A DNA stretch of 38,957 bases. Origin: Campylobacterales bacterium. Lineage in GTDB: Bacteria > Campylobacterota > Campylobacteria > Campylobacterales > Nitratiruptoraceae. Made by a program: the position numbers and the translations under genes. This document shows, piece by piece, positions 7,916 to 17,016 of this stretch; position 1 is the first letter of the stretch, and every line of letters starts with the position of its first letter. The notes beneath the pieces are model-generated. The model saw only the letters and a program-made list of their open reading frames with translations. It had not been told where the DNA came from and made no database searches. The stretch spans positions 1 to 38,957 of the forward strand of contig JAMONM010000058.1 in NCBI GenBank assembly GCA_027065825.1. The letters are read 5' to 3'.

Positions 7916-8017
7916 ATGGTAGATAAACTGGAGATGATAATAAGCTTTCTGCTTCTTGGTACCGCGATCATCACTCTATGGGCGGTGGCTACGCCGTTTC
8001 ACGCATACGTAGGTTGA
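7916..8017 (+). CDS. 33-residue single-helix membrane peptide in the cbb3 operon
   Basis: ATG at 7916 follows a very good AAGGAGG at 7903-7909 with 6-nt spacing. The peptide has a charged start (MVDKLE), one hydrophobic helix (about residues 7-26) and a short tail ending in AYVG. Its TGA at 8015-8017 shares one base with the ATG of the next gene. The strong ribosome binding site, the tight coupling and the helix argue that it is a real gene despite its length. It may be an extra small oxidase subunit comparable to CcoQ, CcoM or CydX, but I recognise no named family. Confidence 0.65.
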   Translation: MVDKLEMIISFLLLGTAIITLWAVATPFHAYVG

Positions 8018-8625
8018 TGAGAGGTCTTTTGCTTTCGGGGTTTTTCGCCCCGATGCTCCTTTTTCTTTCCGCTATCGACGCGTTGGCTTCGTTCGTAGTG
8101 ATAAACGAGGATGTTCTGCCCAAAAAAACGGTGGACAAAATTGAGCAGATGGGTGCAGAGTTAAAGGACAAATGCGGCGTGTGGGTATATCTCGCCGCCA
8201 AAAAGAGTCTGGACAATGGCGATATTTTAGCTTTCGAAGAGAGATTGAGCAAAAACTTAAACACTCCCTTTATTTTACTCTCCATATCTGTAAATGATAA
8301 AAAAATAGATATCATAGCCAGTGACGAGGTAAAGGGGAAATTCGACAAAGAGCAGATTTTAAGTCCCCTGCCGTGGAGGGGTTCCATACTTCCTCTGATA
8401 ACGGCAAAATCGAAAGATCCTCACGCCAATATCGAAGCCGGGCTTCTAAACGGCTATGCGGAAATAGTTGAACAGGTCGCCGCCTCATGCGGAGTGGAGC
8501 TTGATTCGGCGATCGGCAACCAAAACAGAGTGGTCTTCGATATATTGAAGCTCTTTTTTTACGGAATAATAGCAATAGTGCTCGTTAGGATGATCTATGG
8601 CAGACTCAAAAAGAACCGAACGTAA
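8017..8625 (+). CDS. Periplasmic TPM-like protein with C-terminal membrane anchor
   Basis: The 202-residue protein has an N-terminal signal or anchor helix (about residues 3-24), a periplasmic domain and a C-terminal helix (about 178-196) followed by basic residues. The domain has the alternating pattern of the TPM fold: an L-P-K-K-T-V-D-K-I-E start, a strand with G-V-W-V-Y-L, then an F-I-L-L-S-I-S strand and a G-L-L-N-G-Y-A-E helix near the end. This assignment is by eye and uncertain. I chose ATG 8017 because it overlaps the previous stop; a longer frame exists to 7978. From memory, C. jejuni has a comparable gene (Cj1484c) in this place. A role in oxidase or heme protein assembly is inference. 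Confidence 0.65.
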   Translation: MRGLLLSGFFAPMLLFLSAIDALASFVVINEDVLPKKTVDKIEQMGAELKDKCGVWVYLAAKKSLDNGDILAFEERLSKNLNTPFILLSISVNDKKIDIIASDEVKGKFDKEQILSPLPWRGSILPLITAKSKDPHANIEAGLLNGYAEIVEQVAASCGVELDSAIGNQNRVVFDILKLFFYGIIAIVLVRMIYGRLKKNRT

Positions 8626-9088
8626 CTACTGGCCCCATTTCATAGTTGGGCTTGTCCTCTTTGCGGCTGTATTGGGAGTATGGACCATAAAAGCGGCCAT
8701 GGATAATCCCGTGGAGCTGGATAACAGTTACATGCTGGATTACCACAACGCGGATGAGGAGATCAACGAGATACTGAAAAAGCAAAGAGTATTCGACAAA
8801 AAGTATCGCGTAGATCTGAAAGAACGCAAGATTTCCGCAGGCGAAAATATTTTGACCATACTGGTTACCGATATAAACGGCAGTATGGTAAAAAACGCCG
8901 ACGTTACTGTGTTGGTTACGAGACCGGAAACTACTAAGCTGGATAAGAAACTAAAAGCCCGAAAAACTTCGCAAGGCTATCAAATAAAGGTGGATCTTGA
9001 AAAAGAGGGCAGATGGAATTTCGTGGTAAAAACCGAGATAGAAGAGGCGCAGGGATTTAAAACCTTCAAACTCTCCACATTGGAATGA
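8597..9088 (+). CDS. FixH-family protein, cbb3 oxidase assembly factor
   Basis: The 163-residue protein has one N-terminal transmembrane helix (about residues 13-34) and a periplasmic immunoglobulin-like domain. It fits the FixH/CcoH family, including the segment D-N-S-Y-M-L-D-Y, the beta-rich middle and the G-R-W-N-F-V-V strand near the end. FixH proteins are needed for cbb3 oxidase assembly. The gene overlaps the preceding one by 29 bp and the following addB by 4 bp (ATGA at 9085), so oxidase and repair genes appear to share one mRNA. No ccoG or ccoI copper ATPase gene is in the window. Confidence 0.8.
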   Translation: MADSKRTERNYWPHFIVGLVLFAAVLGVWTIKAAMDNPVELDNSYMLDYHNADEEINEILKKQRVFDKKYRVDLKERKISAGENILTILVTDINGSMVKNADVTVLVTRPETTKLDKKLKARKTSQGYQIKVDLEKEGRWNFVVKTEIEEAQGFKTFKLSTLE

Positions 9089-11394
9089 GACTTCGCGTAT
9101 ATCCTACCTCAAGAGCGATTAGAGCCGCAAAGGAGTCCTATAGATCCAAAAGGGCTCTGATTCCTTTGATGATGACCGCCGAAGAGTTTCAAAAACGAGC
9201 TCTCTATGTTCCTCAAAAGAGATACGCCACCGAGGATATCCAAAAACTGATTTTGAATGAGGCCGCCGATTTTTCGAGACTGAAAAAGCTTGGATTCGAG
9301 GATGATTTTTTTAAATTTTTCTATTCGTCCGAGCTTTTAATCTCCTTTTTCAAGGAGATATCGAGAGAGAGGGTTCGGTTCGAAAAGATAGCGGCCGGCG
9401 ACTATTATGCAGAATATAGCGAGCATACCGAAATATTAAAAGAGCTCTACGACTCTTACCGCGAGCTTCTCAAAAAGAGAGGTTTTTATGATGAAATTAC
9501 GTTGCCGACTCAATATAGATTGAACGATTCTTTTTTAAAAAGATTCGATTCGATAGAGATTGTTTTAGAAGGTATGTTGAGTCTGTTCGAGATAGAGATA
9601 TACGAACAGATTTCAAAAATTGTATCTTTAAAGATTGAATATACCCATCTTGATACGCTAAAAAAAATGTCACAACGATTTGGGCGGCTGGGAATCGAGT
9701 TGCCCAAAGAGGGAATATACGAGATCGATCTGAGGAAAAAAGAGGCTAAAATCGTAAAAAGTATAGATAAATCCGCAAATATTAAGTCCTACACTTTTCA
9801 AGCGAGGCTCCAGCAGGTTTTTTTCGTTAAAAACGCCGTTTTTGAGATGTTGAAAGCGGGTATCGATCCGCAAAAAATAGCCGTTGTTTTGCCAAAAGAG
9901 GACTTCAAGGAGTTTCTGAACTTTTTTGACGAGAGTAACGGATTCAATTTCGCTATGGGATTCGATTTTTCCAAAAGATCGCTCTATCTGCGTCTAAGAA
10001 ATCTTTATCTTTATCTCGTGGCCGAGCCTTATCGCAAAAGAAGATACAAAGAGCGGCTTCCGGATATTTTTTCGGAAAAAAATCTTCCGAAAAAGCTGGA
10101 TAGTTTCGAAAAGTTTAACGAACTCATAGAGGCGATGATTATCGACGACCCCAAAGAAGATACGGATATTTTAAAAGAGGAGCTTGCAGAGTTTAGATAT
10201 CTGTTTGAGCATATCAAAGAGCGATCTACCGCGAAACTGCTACATCTGTTTTTGGATCGTTTAGCTAGGAGAAAAATCGAAGATATTGGCGGCGGCCAGG
10301 TTACTGTAATCGGCATACTCGAAACCAGGGGAATGGAGTTTGAGGGACTGGTTATAGTGGATTTTAACGAAGATGTAGTACCAAAGCCTTTGCAAAAGGA
10401 TCTTTTTTTCGATTCGAGAGTGAGGGCGAGGGCCGATATGCCTACGAAAGAGGACAGATACGCCTTGCAGAGATATTTTTACGAACGCGCCATAAGCTGC
10501 GCCAAAACAGTATATATATCTTCGGTTGAAAACGAAAGTTCGTCTCCTTCGCGCTTTTTGAGGCGGCTGGGAGTAAAACCCAAAAGAGCCGGATTCGAAT
10601 TTGAAACGGTTAAAAAAGATAGATACGATACCGGCATAGTCATGGAATACGATTTTGCCGCAACCGGGATCTCCGCCAGCAGGCTTAAAACCTTTCTGCA
10701 GTGCAAAAGAAGATACTATTACTATTACATCCTGGAGCTTAAAGAGTTCAAAAAGAGCAAAGAGATGTCCGACAGAAGGGACATCGGCTCGTTTTTGCAC
10801 GAAGTGTTGAAAAGAGTATACGCAACGAACGATAGTTTTTTCGATTCGGAGGAACTGAAAAAAAGCTTTTTGAGCGTAGGCAGAAGTATGGTCAACAGGG
10901 AGGATCACTATCTGGCTCTATCTTTGGAGTTGTGGGCGCGAAAACTGACCCCTTTTTTTGAAAGAGAGTGCGCCGATTTCGAAAAAGGGTGGAGAGTCGC
11001 GTATCGTGAAAAAAAGATCGAAGTCGCGGTAAACGGAATGCGTTTGTACGGGATTGTGGATAGAATAGATAAAAAAGATAGTCTAATTAGGGTTTTTGAT
11101 TACAAAAGCTCCTTTAAAAAAGAGACGCTCGACTCGCAAAAAAGCGGGGATTACCAGCTGCCTTTTTACGCCGTATTGTGCGAATCGTTTTTTAAAGAGG
11201 AGCTCGAGGGGGTCTATGTCAAGGATCTTGAAAAGGGCGAGACTGTTCCGGTGGAGAATCTGGAAAAGAAGACCGAGGAGTTGATAGAGCTTTTGAATTC
11301 TCTAAAAGGTAGAAAGATCTACAGTTTCGATATGTGCGACGATCCGCAAAAGTGCAGATTCTGCCCATACAGTATCTTATGCAACAGAGAGTAG
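9085..11394 (+). CDS. addB: AddB-like subunit of the helicase-nuclease, iron-sulfur nuclease protein
   Basis: AddB partners AddA in double-strand break resection for recombination repair. The 769-residue protein is short for AddB (about 1160 in Bacillus). Its N-terminus lacks a Walker A motif, as expected for the inactive helicase arm in Campylobacterota. The C-terminal third is a PD-(D/E)XK nuclease, with V-F-D-Y-K-S-S at about residue 668. C539 and the trio C757-x2-C760-x5-C766 match the four cysteines that hold the 4Fe-4S cluster around the AddB nuclease domain. It starts inside the fixH stop and ends 2 bp before addA. Confidence 0.9.
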   Translation: MRLRVYPTSRAIRAAKESYRSKRALIPLMMTAEEFQKRALYVPQKRYATEDIQKLILNEAADFSRLKKLGFEDDFFKFFYSSELLISFFKEISRERVRFEKIAAGDYYAEYSEHTEILKELYDSYRELLKKRGFYDEITLPTQYRLNDSFLKRFDSIEIVLEGMLSLFEIEIYEQISKIVSLKIEYTHLDTLKKMSQRFGRLGIELPKEGIYEIDLRKKEAKIVKSIDKSANIKSYTFQARLQQVFFVKNAVFEMLKAGIDPQKIAVVLPKEDFKEFLNFFDESNGFNFAMGFDFSKRSLYLRLRNLYLYLVAEPYRKRRYKERLPDIFSEKNLPKKLDSFEKFNELIEAMIIDDPKEDTDILKEELAEFRYLFEHIKERSTAKLLHLFLDRLARRKIEDIGGGQVTVIGILETRGMEFEGLVIVDFNEDVVPKPLQKDLFFDSRVRARADMPTKEDRYALQRYFYERAISCAKTVYISSVENESSSPSRFLRRLGVKPKRAGFEFETVKKDRYDTGIVMEYDFAATGISASRLKTFLQCKRRYYYYYILELKEFKKSKEMSDRRDIGSFLHEVLKRVYATNDSFFDSEELKKSFLSVGRSMVNREDHYLALSLELWARKLTPFFERECADFEKGWRVAYREKKIEVAVNGMRLYGIVDRIDKKDSLIRVFDYKSSFKKETLDSQKSGDYQLPFYAVLCESFFKEELEGVYVKDLEKGETVPVENLEKKTEELIELLNSLKGRKIYSFDMCDDPQKCRFCPYSILCNRE

Positions 11395-11396
11395 CG

Positions 11397-14108
11397 ATGA
11401 AGAGGATTTTGGCTTATGAAGCGAGCGCCGGCACCGGAAAGACTTTTGCGCTCGTAACCAGATATCTTTCTCTTCTGTTTATGGGAGCCAGCCCATCCTC
11501 CATTTTGGCGCTGACGTTTACGAACAAGGCGGCCAACGAGATGAGGGAGAGAATAGTGAGCAGGCTAGAGAATCTGGAAGAGAGCCCCGAATTGGCTCAG
11601 ATAGAGAGCATTACCCAAATGGGGCGCGAAGAGATTTTGAAATTGGCTCCCAGAGTTTCCGAAAAATTTTTAAACGCAGAGGTGAAAATCTCCACAATAG
11701 ACAGTTTTTTTCTTTCAGTGCTGAGAAGCTTTTTTATGTATGCCGGTTTGAGGTTCGATTTCTCTATCGAACCGGACGAAAAAGAGGAGCTGCTGTATCG
11801 CTTTTTGGGCGCGGTGAGGGCTCTTGGCAAAAGCGAGAATATGATCAGGGTGGCTCTTTCGGCGAGAGGAGGGGTCGATAGAGCGCTCGGTACGATAGAG
11901 TCCATATACTCGTTCAATGCGGCGGATCTGAGAGTTTCGAAATCGGAGGCGAAAAAAGAGGAGCTTGCAAAAGAGATCGAAAAGGAGCTGAGGTTTTTGC
12001 GGGAGTGGATCGAAAGCTGCGAGGAGGCTTCATCGATGGCGAAAAAAGCGCTCATGGTTAACACTCCCCAAGAGATATTGGAAAAGACGTGGATAAAAAA
12101 AGAGTCGCTCCAAGATTATAGATACTTTAAAAAGTGCTACCGAAACGAAGCGGATGATATATTTTTCAGACTGAAAGCCTTGATGGGAGAATATCTCAAA
12201 TCCTCGGAAAAAGAGCTTTTGAATGATTTTTTGGATCTGGCTTTACTGTACAAAGAGACCAGAAAAAAATTAAAAAGGGACTCCAATACTCTCTCTTTTG
12301 AGGATTTGCCTCTATTTTTGGCGGATCTGTTGAGAGGAAAAATCAAAAACGACTTTTTATATTTCAGACTCGATTCCAGAATCGATCATATTTTGATAGA
12401 CGAGTTTCAAGATACGTCTATTTTGCAGTATAGAATTTTGGAACCGCTTATAGAGGAGATCTGCTCCGGCGCAGGTTCTAAAGAGTTCAGGAGCTTTTTC
12501 TACGTAGGGGATACCAAACAGTCCATATACCGCTTTAGGGGCGGATACAAGGATCTTTTCGGTTACGTGGCGGAGCGTTTCGATATAGAAGTGATCCCTA
12601 TGGAGGTGAACTACCGAAGCGCGAGGAATATAGTCGAGTTTGTAAACGAAACCTTCTCGCCCCTTTACAAAGAGGATGGCTACGTAATGCAAAAGGCCGC
12701 CTCGAAAGATGAGGGATACGTTGAGGTTATATACGGCGAGGATATTCCAAAGAGCGTGGTTGAAACGGTGGTCTCGTTGAAAAACAAGGGCGTTCGATAC
12801 GGCGATATGGCGATTTTATGTTTTAAGAACGAGGATGTGGAGATTATAAAAGATCATCTGCAAAAGAGCCTGCCCGACGTTAGAATATCGACCGTTACCA
12901 CTGCCAGACTTCTGGCGAAAGATAACGTAAAAGCCGTATGTAAATTTTTTGAGTATCTACACTACGGCGAGGATATATTCAAAGCCGCCTTTTTGTCTCT
13001 AATAGGGATAGATCCAACGGAAAAGATCGATTCGAAAAAGTACGAGCATCTGCTCTCTTCTCCGTTGCAACTGCTAAAGAGAGTATGCGCCGATTTCGGC
13101 ATTGACTGCAAAGATGACAATATGTTGGCGTTTATGGAAATTTTGTCTGGTTACGGCGATATAGCCGAATTCGTATCAAACATGGAGAGAATAGACGCCG
13201 TTGCGGTTTCGGGGGCGGAAGAGGGTATAAAAATTATGACTATTCACAAATCCAAAGGTTTAGAATTCGAACATCTCGTTCTTTGTGACCGTTTAAGCAG
13301 GCGCGCTCCGGATACCTCCTCGCTTATTCTGGATAGGGAAGGTCCTCGAATTAGAGGAGTTTTCAAAAAGATTCAAAATAGAGAGTATGTGGATCGCGAG
13401 TATGCCGCCGCCCTGGAAAAGGAGAAAGAGGAGAGCGAGCTAGAGCGTATCAATCTCCTATACGTGGCGATGACAAGAGCCAAAAACTCTTTGAACATAG
13501 TGGCTTCTAAAAACGGAGAGTTCGGTTCTATAGGTCTAAAAGAGGGAAAAAGGGGAGAACTGAAATCTTCGCGCACCGAGGATAGGACGGCGTTGGTCAG
13601 ACTGTATCCAAAAGAGATAAACGTAGCCAGACAGAAAATAGAGACGCAAAATGAGAAAACCGATATCAAAACCAAAGAGATAATTTTCGGTACGGCGTTG
13701 CACTACGCTCTCGAAGTTGCTGATTTGAGATCGCCGAATATCGAAAGCTCTATCCATTCCGTTAAGAACAGATTCGGCTTTTACCTGGAGGATTTCGAGA
13801 TAGAGGATATAAAATGTAGAATAGAGCGTCTAATGGACGATCCTTTTTTCAATGAGCTGGTCTCTTTCGGCGATCTTTTCGTTGAACAGCAGTTAGCCTA
13901 CGGCGACAAGATTCTTCAGCCGGATCTTTTTATAGTTAAAGACAAAGAGTGCCTGATAGTGGATTACAAAACCTCAAAAGAGTCCAGAAGCGACCATATT
14001 CGCCAGATCAGAGAGTATTCCCGGGCGCTGGAGGATATCTTGGAGAGGGGAACGAGGGGGTATCTATGCTATCTGCACGCTACGGGGCCGGAGTGGCTCG
14101 AAGTTTAA
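11397..14108 (+). CDS. addA: AddA-like UvrD-family helicase-nuclease
   Basis: This 903-residue superfamily 1 helicase carries a nuclease domain. Walker A is A-S-A-G-T-G-K-T at residues 9-16. Other motifs are D-E-F-Q-D-T (II), G-D-T-K-Q-S-I-Y-R-F-R (III), V-N-Y-R-S (IV), T-I-H-K-S-K-G-L-E-F (V) and Y-V-A-M-T-R-A (VI). A PD-(D/E)XK nuclease closes the protein, with G-T-A-L-H-Y and I-V-D-Y-K-T-S. I chose ATG 11397, just after the addB stop, because the Walker A motif then starts at the usual distance from the N-terminus; the frame also opens at 11334. Confidence 0.95.
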   Translation: MKRILAYEASAGTGKTFALVTRYLSLLFMGASPSSILALTFTNKAANEMRERIVSRLENLEESPELAQIESITQMGREEILKLAPRVSEKFLNAEVKISTIDSFFLSVLRSFFMYAGLRFDFSIEPDEKEELLYRFLGAVRALGKSENMIRVALSARGGVDRALGTIESIYSFNAADLRVSKSEAKKEELAKEIEKELRFLREWIESCEEASSMAKKALMVNTPQEILEKTWIKKESLQDYRYFKKCYRNEADDIFFRLKALMGEYLKSSEKELLNDFLDLALLYKETRKKLKRDSNTLSFEDLPLFLADLLRGKIKNDFLYFRLDSRIDHILIDEFQDTSILQYRILEPLIEEICSGAGSKEFRSFFYVGDTKQSIYRFRGGYKDLFGYVAERFDIEVIPMEVNYRSARNIVEFVNETFSPLYKEDGYVMQKAASKDEGYVEVIYGEDIPKSVVETVVSLKNKGVRYGDMAILCFKNEDVEIIKDHLQKSLPDVRISTVTTARLLAKDNVKAVCKFFEYLHYGEDIFKAAFLSLIGIDPTEKIDSKKYEHLLSSPLQLLKRVCADFGIDCKDDNMLAFMEILSGYGDIAEFVSNMERIDAVAVSGAEEGIKIMTIHKSKGLEFEHLVLCDRLSRRAPDTSSLILDREGPRIRGVFKKIQNREYVDREYAAALEKEKEESELERINLLYVAMTRAKNSLNIVASKNGEFGSIGLKEGKRGELKSSRTEDRTALVRLYPKEINVARQKIETQNEKTDIKTKEIIFGTALHYALEVADLRSPNIESSIHSVKNRFGFYLEDFEIEDIKCRIERLMDDPFFNELVSFGDLFVEQQLAYGDKILQPDLFIVKDKECLIVDYKTSKESRSDHIRQIREYSRALEDILERGTRGYLCYLHATGPEWLEV

Positions 14109-14147
14109 AGAAACCTAAAATTAAGCTGCTTTTAATAAAAAAATCTG

Positions 14148-14153
14148 TATCAT
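14148..14153 (+). promoter_or_regulatory. Possible -10 element for rplM-rpsI
   Basis: TATCAT in an extended TG-T context lies 35 bp before the rplM ATG, in the only sizable gap (80 bp) after addA. It is the best candidate promoter there, but the match is weak. Confidence 0.3.
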
Positions 14154-14188
14154 CTCACTCACCAAAAAGCAATTAAAGGTTTGGGAAA

Positions 14189-14608
14189 ATGAAGTTTACA
14201 AAGATGATCAAACCCCAAGAGGTCCAAAGGGACTGGATAGTCATTGACGCCGAAGGAAAGACTTTCGGTAGAATCATTACGGAGATCGCCTCCAAGCTTA
14301 GAGGCAAACACAAACCCTATTATACTCCGCACGTGGACTGCGGCGACTACGTGGTAGTGATCAACGCCTCCAAAGTGAACGTGAGCGGAAACAAACTCCA
14401 AAATAAAGAGTATCACAGACATACCGGCTATTTTGGAGGGGTCAAAAGCGAAAAACTCGAGGATCTTTTGAAAAAAAACCCTGAAAAGCTTTTTAAACTG
14501 GCGACCAGAGGTATGCTGCCTAAGACCAAACTAGGCAGAAAGATGCTTAAAAAACTAAAAGTGTATGCGGGAAGCGAGCATCCGCATACAGCTCAAGTAA
14601 AGGGATAA
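14189..14608 (+). CDS. rplM: 50S ribosomal protein L13
   Basis: The 139-residue protein is close to the usual 142. It has the L13 hallmarks: W-I-V-I-D-A-E-G near the start, [12 protein letters not shown], the G-D-Y-V-V-V-I-N-A segment, and M-L-P-K-T-K-L-G-R near the end. L13 binds 23S rRNA early in large-subunit assembly. It is paired with rpsI 3 bp downstream, the standard bacterial arrangement. Confidence 0.98.
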   Translation: MKFTKMIKPQEVQRDWIVIDAEGKTFGRIITEIASKLRGKHKPYYTPHVDCGDYVVVINASKVNVSGNKLQNKEYHRHTGYFGGVKSEKLEDLLKKNPEKLFKLATRGMLPKTKLGRKMLKKLKVYAGSEHPHTAQVKG

Positions 14609-14611
14609 TAG

Positions 14612-15001
14612 ATGGCAAAAGTATACGCTACAGGAAAGAGAAAGACCTCCGTAGCCAAAGTATGGATAAGCAGCGGCAGCGGAAAGATCACTGTCAACGG
14701 GATGAGTCTGGATGAGTGGCTGGGCGGACACGAGGCTATAAAAAAGAGGGTAAAACTCCCTTTGGCTCTGACGAAAATGGAGGGCAGCGTGGACGTTGTC
14801 GCTCAGACTCTCGGCGGCGGATATTCCGCTCAGGCCGACGCGCTCAAGCACGGAATATCCAAGGCGCTGGTGGCTATGGACGAGAGTCTAAGAGCGATTT
14901 TGAAGCCCCAGGGTCTGCTCACTAGAGACTCCAGAGTCGTGGAAAGAAAGAAATACGGAAAACACAAAGCGAGAAGATCGCCGCAGTTCTCTAAAAGGTA
15001 A
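14612..15001 (+). CDS. rpsI: 30S ribosomal protein S9
   Basis: The 129-residue protein starts [13 protein letters not shown] and ends in the [11 protein letters not shown] tail that reaches the P-site tRNA in the small subunit. Length and motifs are exact for S9. It is co-transcribed with rplM and followed directly by a hairpin terminator. Confidence 0.98.
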   Translation: MAKVYATGKRKTSVAKVWISSGSGKITVNGMSLDEWLGGHEAIKKRVKLPLALTKMEGSVDVVAQTLGGGYSAQADALKHGISKALVAMDESLRAILKPQGLLTRDSRVVERKKYGKHKARRSPQFSKR

Positions 15002-15008
15002 CTCTTTT

Positions 15009-15031
15009 GCCCCCTCTTGCGGGGCTCTTTT
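15009..15031 (+). terminator. Intrinsic terminator of rplM-rpsI
   Basis: GCCCC at 15009-15013 pairs with GGGGC at 15021-15025 over a 7-base loop and is followed by TCTTTT. It starts 8 bp after the rpsI stop codon. Confidence 0.65.
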
Positions 15032-15046
15032 CTCCAAGGAACGAAC

Positions 15047-15448
15047 ATGGCAAGAATTGCAGCCTTATTACTTCTGTTTGCGGGATTGCTTATGGCGCAG
15101 CTTAGGGATCTCTCTCCCAAAGATCTTGAAGCCCTCAAAAAAGAGGGTGTGGTGGTAATAGATATCAGAACTCCCGCCGAATGGAGCCAAACCGGTATAA
15201 TTCCCGGCAGTAAAAAGATAATGTTTTTCGATCAATTCGGCAGATACGATCTCAATAGGTTTATGAGCGAATTTCAAAAATATGTGCCGAACAAGGAGAG
15301 CAGATTTATCCTGGTATGCAGAACCGGCAGCAGAACCAAGGCTGTAGGAGAGTTTCTCTCCGAAAAGCTCGGATATAAAAACGCCATGCATCTGCGCGGC
15401 GGAATATATGCCTGGATCAGGGAACACAAGCCGTTGCAAAAACAGTAA
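15047..15448 (+). CDS. Periplasmic rhodanese-like sulfurtransferase
   Basis: The 133-residue protein is a single rhodanese domain behind a signal peptide (about residues 1-17, M-A-R-I-A-A-L-L-L-L-F). The active loop is V-C-R-T-G-S-R-T with a conserved catalytic cysteine, and V-V-V-I-D-I-R-T-P-A-E-W marks the start of the domain. Such proteins bind or transfer sulfane sulfur outside the cytoplasm; the substrate is not known here. I chose ATG 15047 behind AAGGA at 15036-15040; the longer frame would run into the rpsI terminator. Its stop overlaps the next start (TAATG). Confidence 0.88.
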   Translation: MARIAALLLLFAGLLMAQLRDLSPKDLEALKKEGVVVIDIRTPAEWSQTGIIPGSKKIMFFDQFGRYDLNRFMSEFQKYVPNKESRFILVCRTGSRTKAVGEFLSEKLGYKNAMHLRGGIYAWIREHKPLQKQ

Positions 15449-16944
15449 TGCGATTTTTGATACTACTATCTTTGGCGATATCCGTTTTCGCTTCCACTCT
15501 TCACCTCTCTATAGGCGCCAGTCCCAGTAGAATAAATCCTATTCTGGCAACTGACAGTGCCAGTGCGGAAATAGCGGGCTGGGTGTTCAGCTCTTTGGTT
15601 AAATATGACAAAAACGGCGATATAGTCGGGGACTTGGCGGAGAGTTTCGAGTTCTTGAACGAAAGAGAGCTCCTTTTTAGATTGCGAAAGAATGTTTACT
15701 GGCATGACGGCGAGCCTTTTGAGGCCGAAGATGTGGTGTTTACCTACGAGACCATCGTTTCCCCCAAGGTTTTTACCCCTTATGCCAGCCAGTTTAGATT
15801 CGTCCAGAGCGTAGAGGCGATAGATTCCCATACCGTTTTGGTAAAGTACAAAAAGCCCTATTTCAAGGCTCTCGAAATTTGGATGACCGGTATTTTACCG
15901 CAACATATCCTAAAAAACGAAGATAACCTGATGACCAGCTCATTTAATCAAAAACCCGTGGGGACGGGTCCTTACATGATAAAGGAGTTCGAAGTCTCTA
16001 AAGATATCGTTTTGTACGCCAACGACAGATACTACGAGCATCCGCCCAAAATAGATAAAATCGTATACCATTTTATACCCGATCCCTCCACAAACTTTTT
16101 GATGCTAAAATCCGGCAAACTGGACGTAGGATCTTTGTCGAGTCTGCAGTATGAGAGGCAGATAGATGATAAATTCAAAAAGAGATTTAACATATACGAA
16201 CAGATTTCTCACGGGTATACCTATTTGGGATTCAACCTCAAAAGGGAGAAATTCAAGGACAGACGGGTTAGAGAGGCTTTAAGTCTGGCTGTTGATAGAA
16301 AAGAGCTGGTGGATATTCTATTTTTTTCTCACGGAAGAGTATGTACCGGGCCTTTTATGCCGGGGAGCTTCGCTTTTGATGAGAGCGTCAAACCCCCGAA
16401 AGTGGATCTGGAAAAAGCGAGGCGACTGCTCAAAGAGGCCGGATACGACGAGAATAATCCGTTGGTTTTCGAGCTCGCTACAAACTCCAACAACTCCATA
16501 AGGCTCTATGCGGCGCAGATAATTCAATACCAGCTGGCAAAAATAGGCGTAAAAGTCAAGATAAAAGCGATGGAGTGGCAGGCCTTTTTGAATACCGTGG
16601 TACATCCCAGGAGGTTTGACGCGGTACTTTTGGGATGGAGTTTGGGGCTGACTCCCGACGCATATCCTCTATGGCACAGCGACTCCGCAAAACCGGGCGG
16701 TTTCAATCTGGTGGGCTACTCCAACAAAGAGGTGGATAGATTGATAGTAGAGGCGGAGGCCACGGTGGATAGAAAAAGGCTTTCCGAAATTTACAAAAAG
16801 ATATTCAGACTCATCGTCGACGATCTACCCTATCTTTTTTTGTACATTCCAAACTCCATCGTCGCCGTCAACTCCTCGATCAAACCGGTCGAGCCGTCTA
16901 TAATAGGGATTTTCCACAACGAAATAGAGTGGATCAAGCCGTAA
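15448..16944 (+). CDS. ABC-type peptide-binding protein (SBP family 5), orphan
   Basis: This 498-residue periplasmic binding protein of the OppA/DppA type has a signal peptide at residues 1-15. Typical segments are S-R-I-N-P-I-L-A-T-D near the start, W-H-D-G-E-P-F-E-A-E-D-V-V-F-T-Y around 90-110, G-T-G-P-Y and a V-R-E-A-L-S-L-A-V-D-R block. It should capture oligopeptides or a similar ligand and hand it to an ABC permease, but no permease or ATPase gene is adjacent. It is coupled to the rhodanese gene by a one-base stop/start overlap. Confidence 0.9.
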   Translation: MRFLILLSLAISVFASTLHLSIGASPSRINPILATDSASAEIAGWVFSSLVKYDKNGDIVGDLAESFEFLNERELLFRLRKNVYWHDGEPFEAEDVVFTYETIVSPKVFTPYASQFRFVQSVEAIDSHTVLVKYKKPYFKALEIWMTGILPQHILKNEDNLMTSSFNQKPVGTGPYMIKEFEVSKDIVLYANDRYYEHPPKIDKIVYHFIPDPSTNFLMLKSGKLDVGSLSSLQYERQIDDKFKKRFNIYEQISHGYTYLGFNLKREKFKDRRVREALSLAVDRKELVDILFFSHGRVCTGPFMPGSFAFDESVKPPKVDLEKARRLLKEAGYDENNPLVFELATNSNNSIRLYAAQIIQYQLAKIGVKVKIKAMEWQAFLNTVVHPRRFDAVLLGWSLGLTPDAYPLWHSDSAKPGGFNLVGYSNKEVDRLIVEAEATVDRKRLSEIYKKIFRLIVDDLPYLFLYIPNSIVAVNSSIKPVEPSIIGIFHNEIEWIKP

Positions 16945-17005
16945 ATAACTTTTTTTGATTAAAGTGTTCAGTTTTTCTTTATTATCGAAACGTTTTTGAA
17001 ACAAT

Positions 17006-17011
17006 GAGGTG
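17006..17011 (+). promoter_or_regulatory. Ribosome binding site fixing a TTG start
   Basis: GAGGTG sits 5 nt before TTG 17017. The nearest ATG, at 17004, is in another frame and overlaps the site, so the phosphatase gene very likely begins with TTG. Confidence 0.6.
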
Positions 17012-17016
17012 CAATT

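Noticed and set aside
16988-16995. AAACGTTT palindrome ahead of the HAD phosphatase gene
   Set aside because: It is too short and AT-rich to separate from chance, with no second copy seen.
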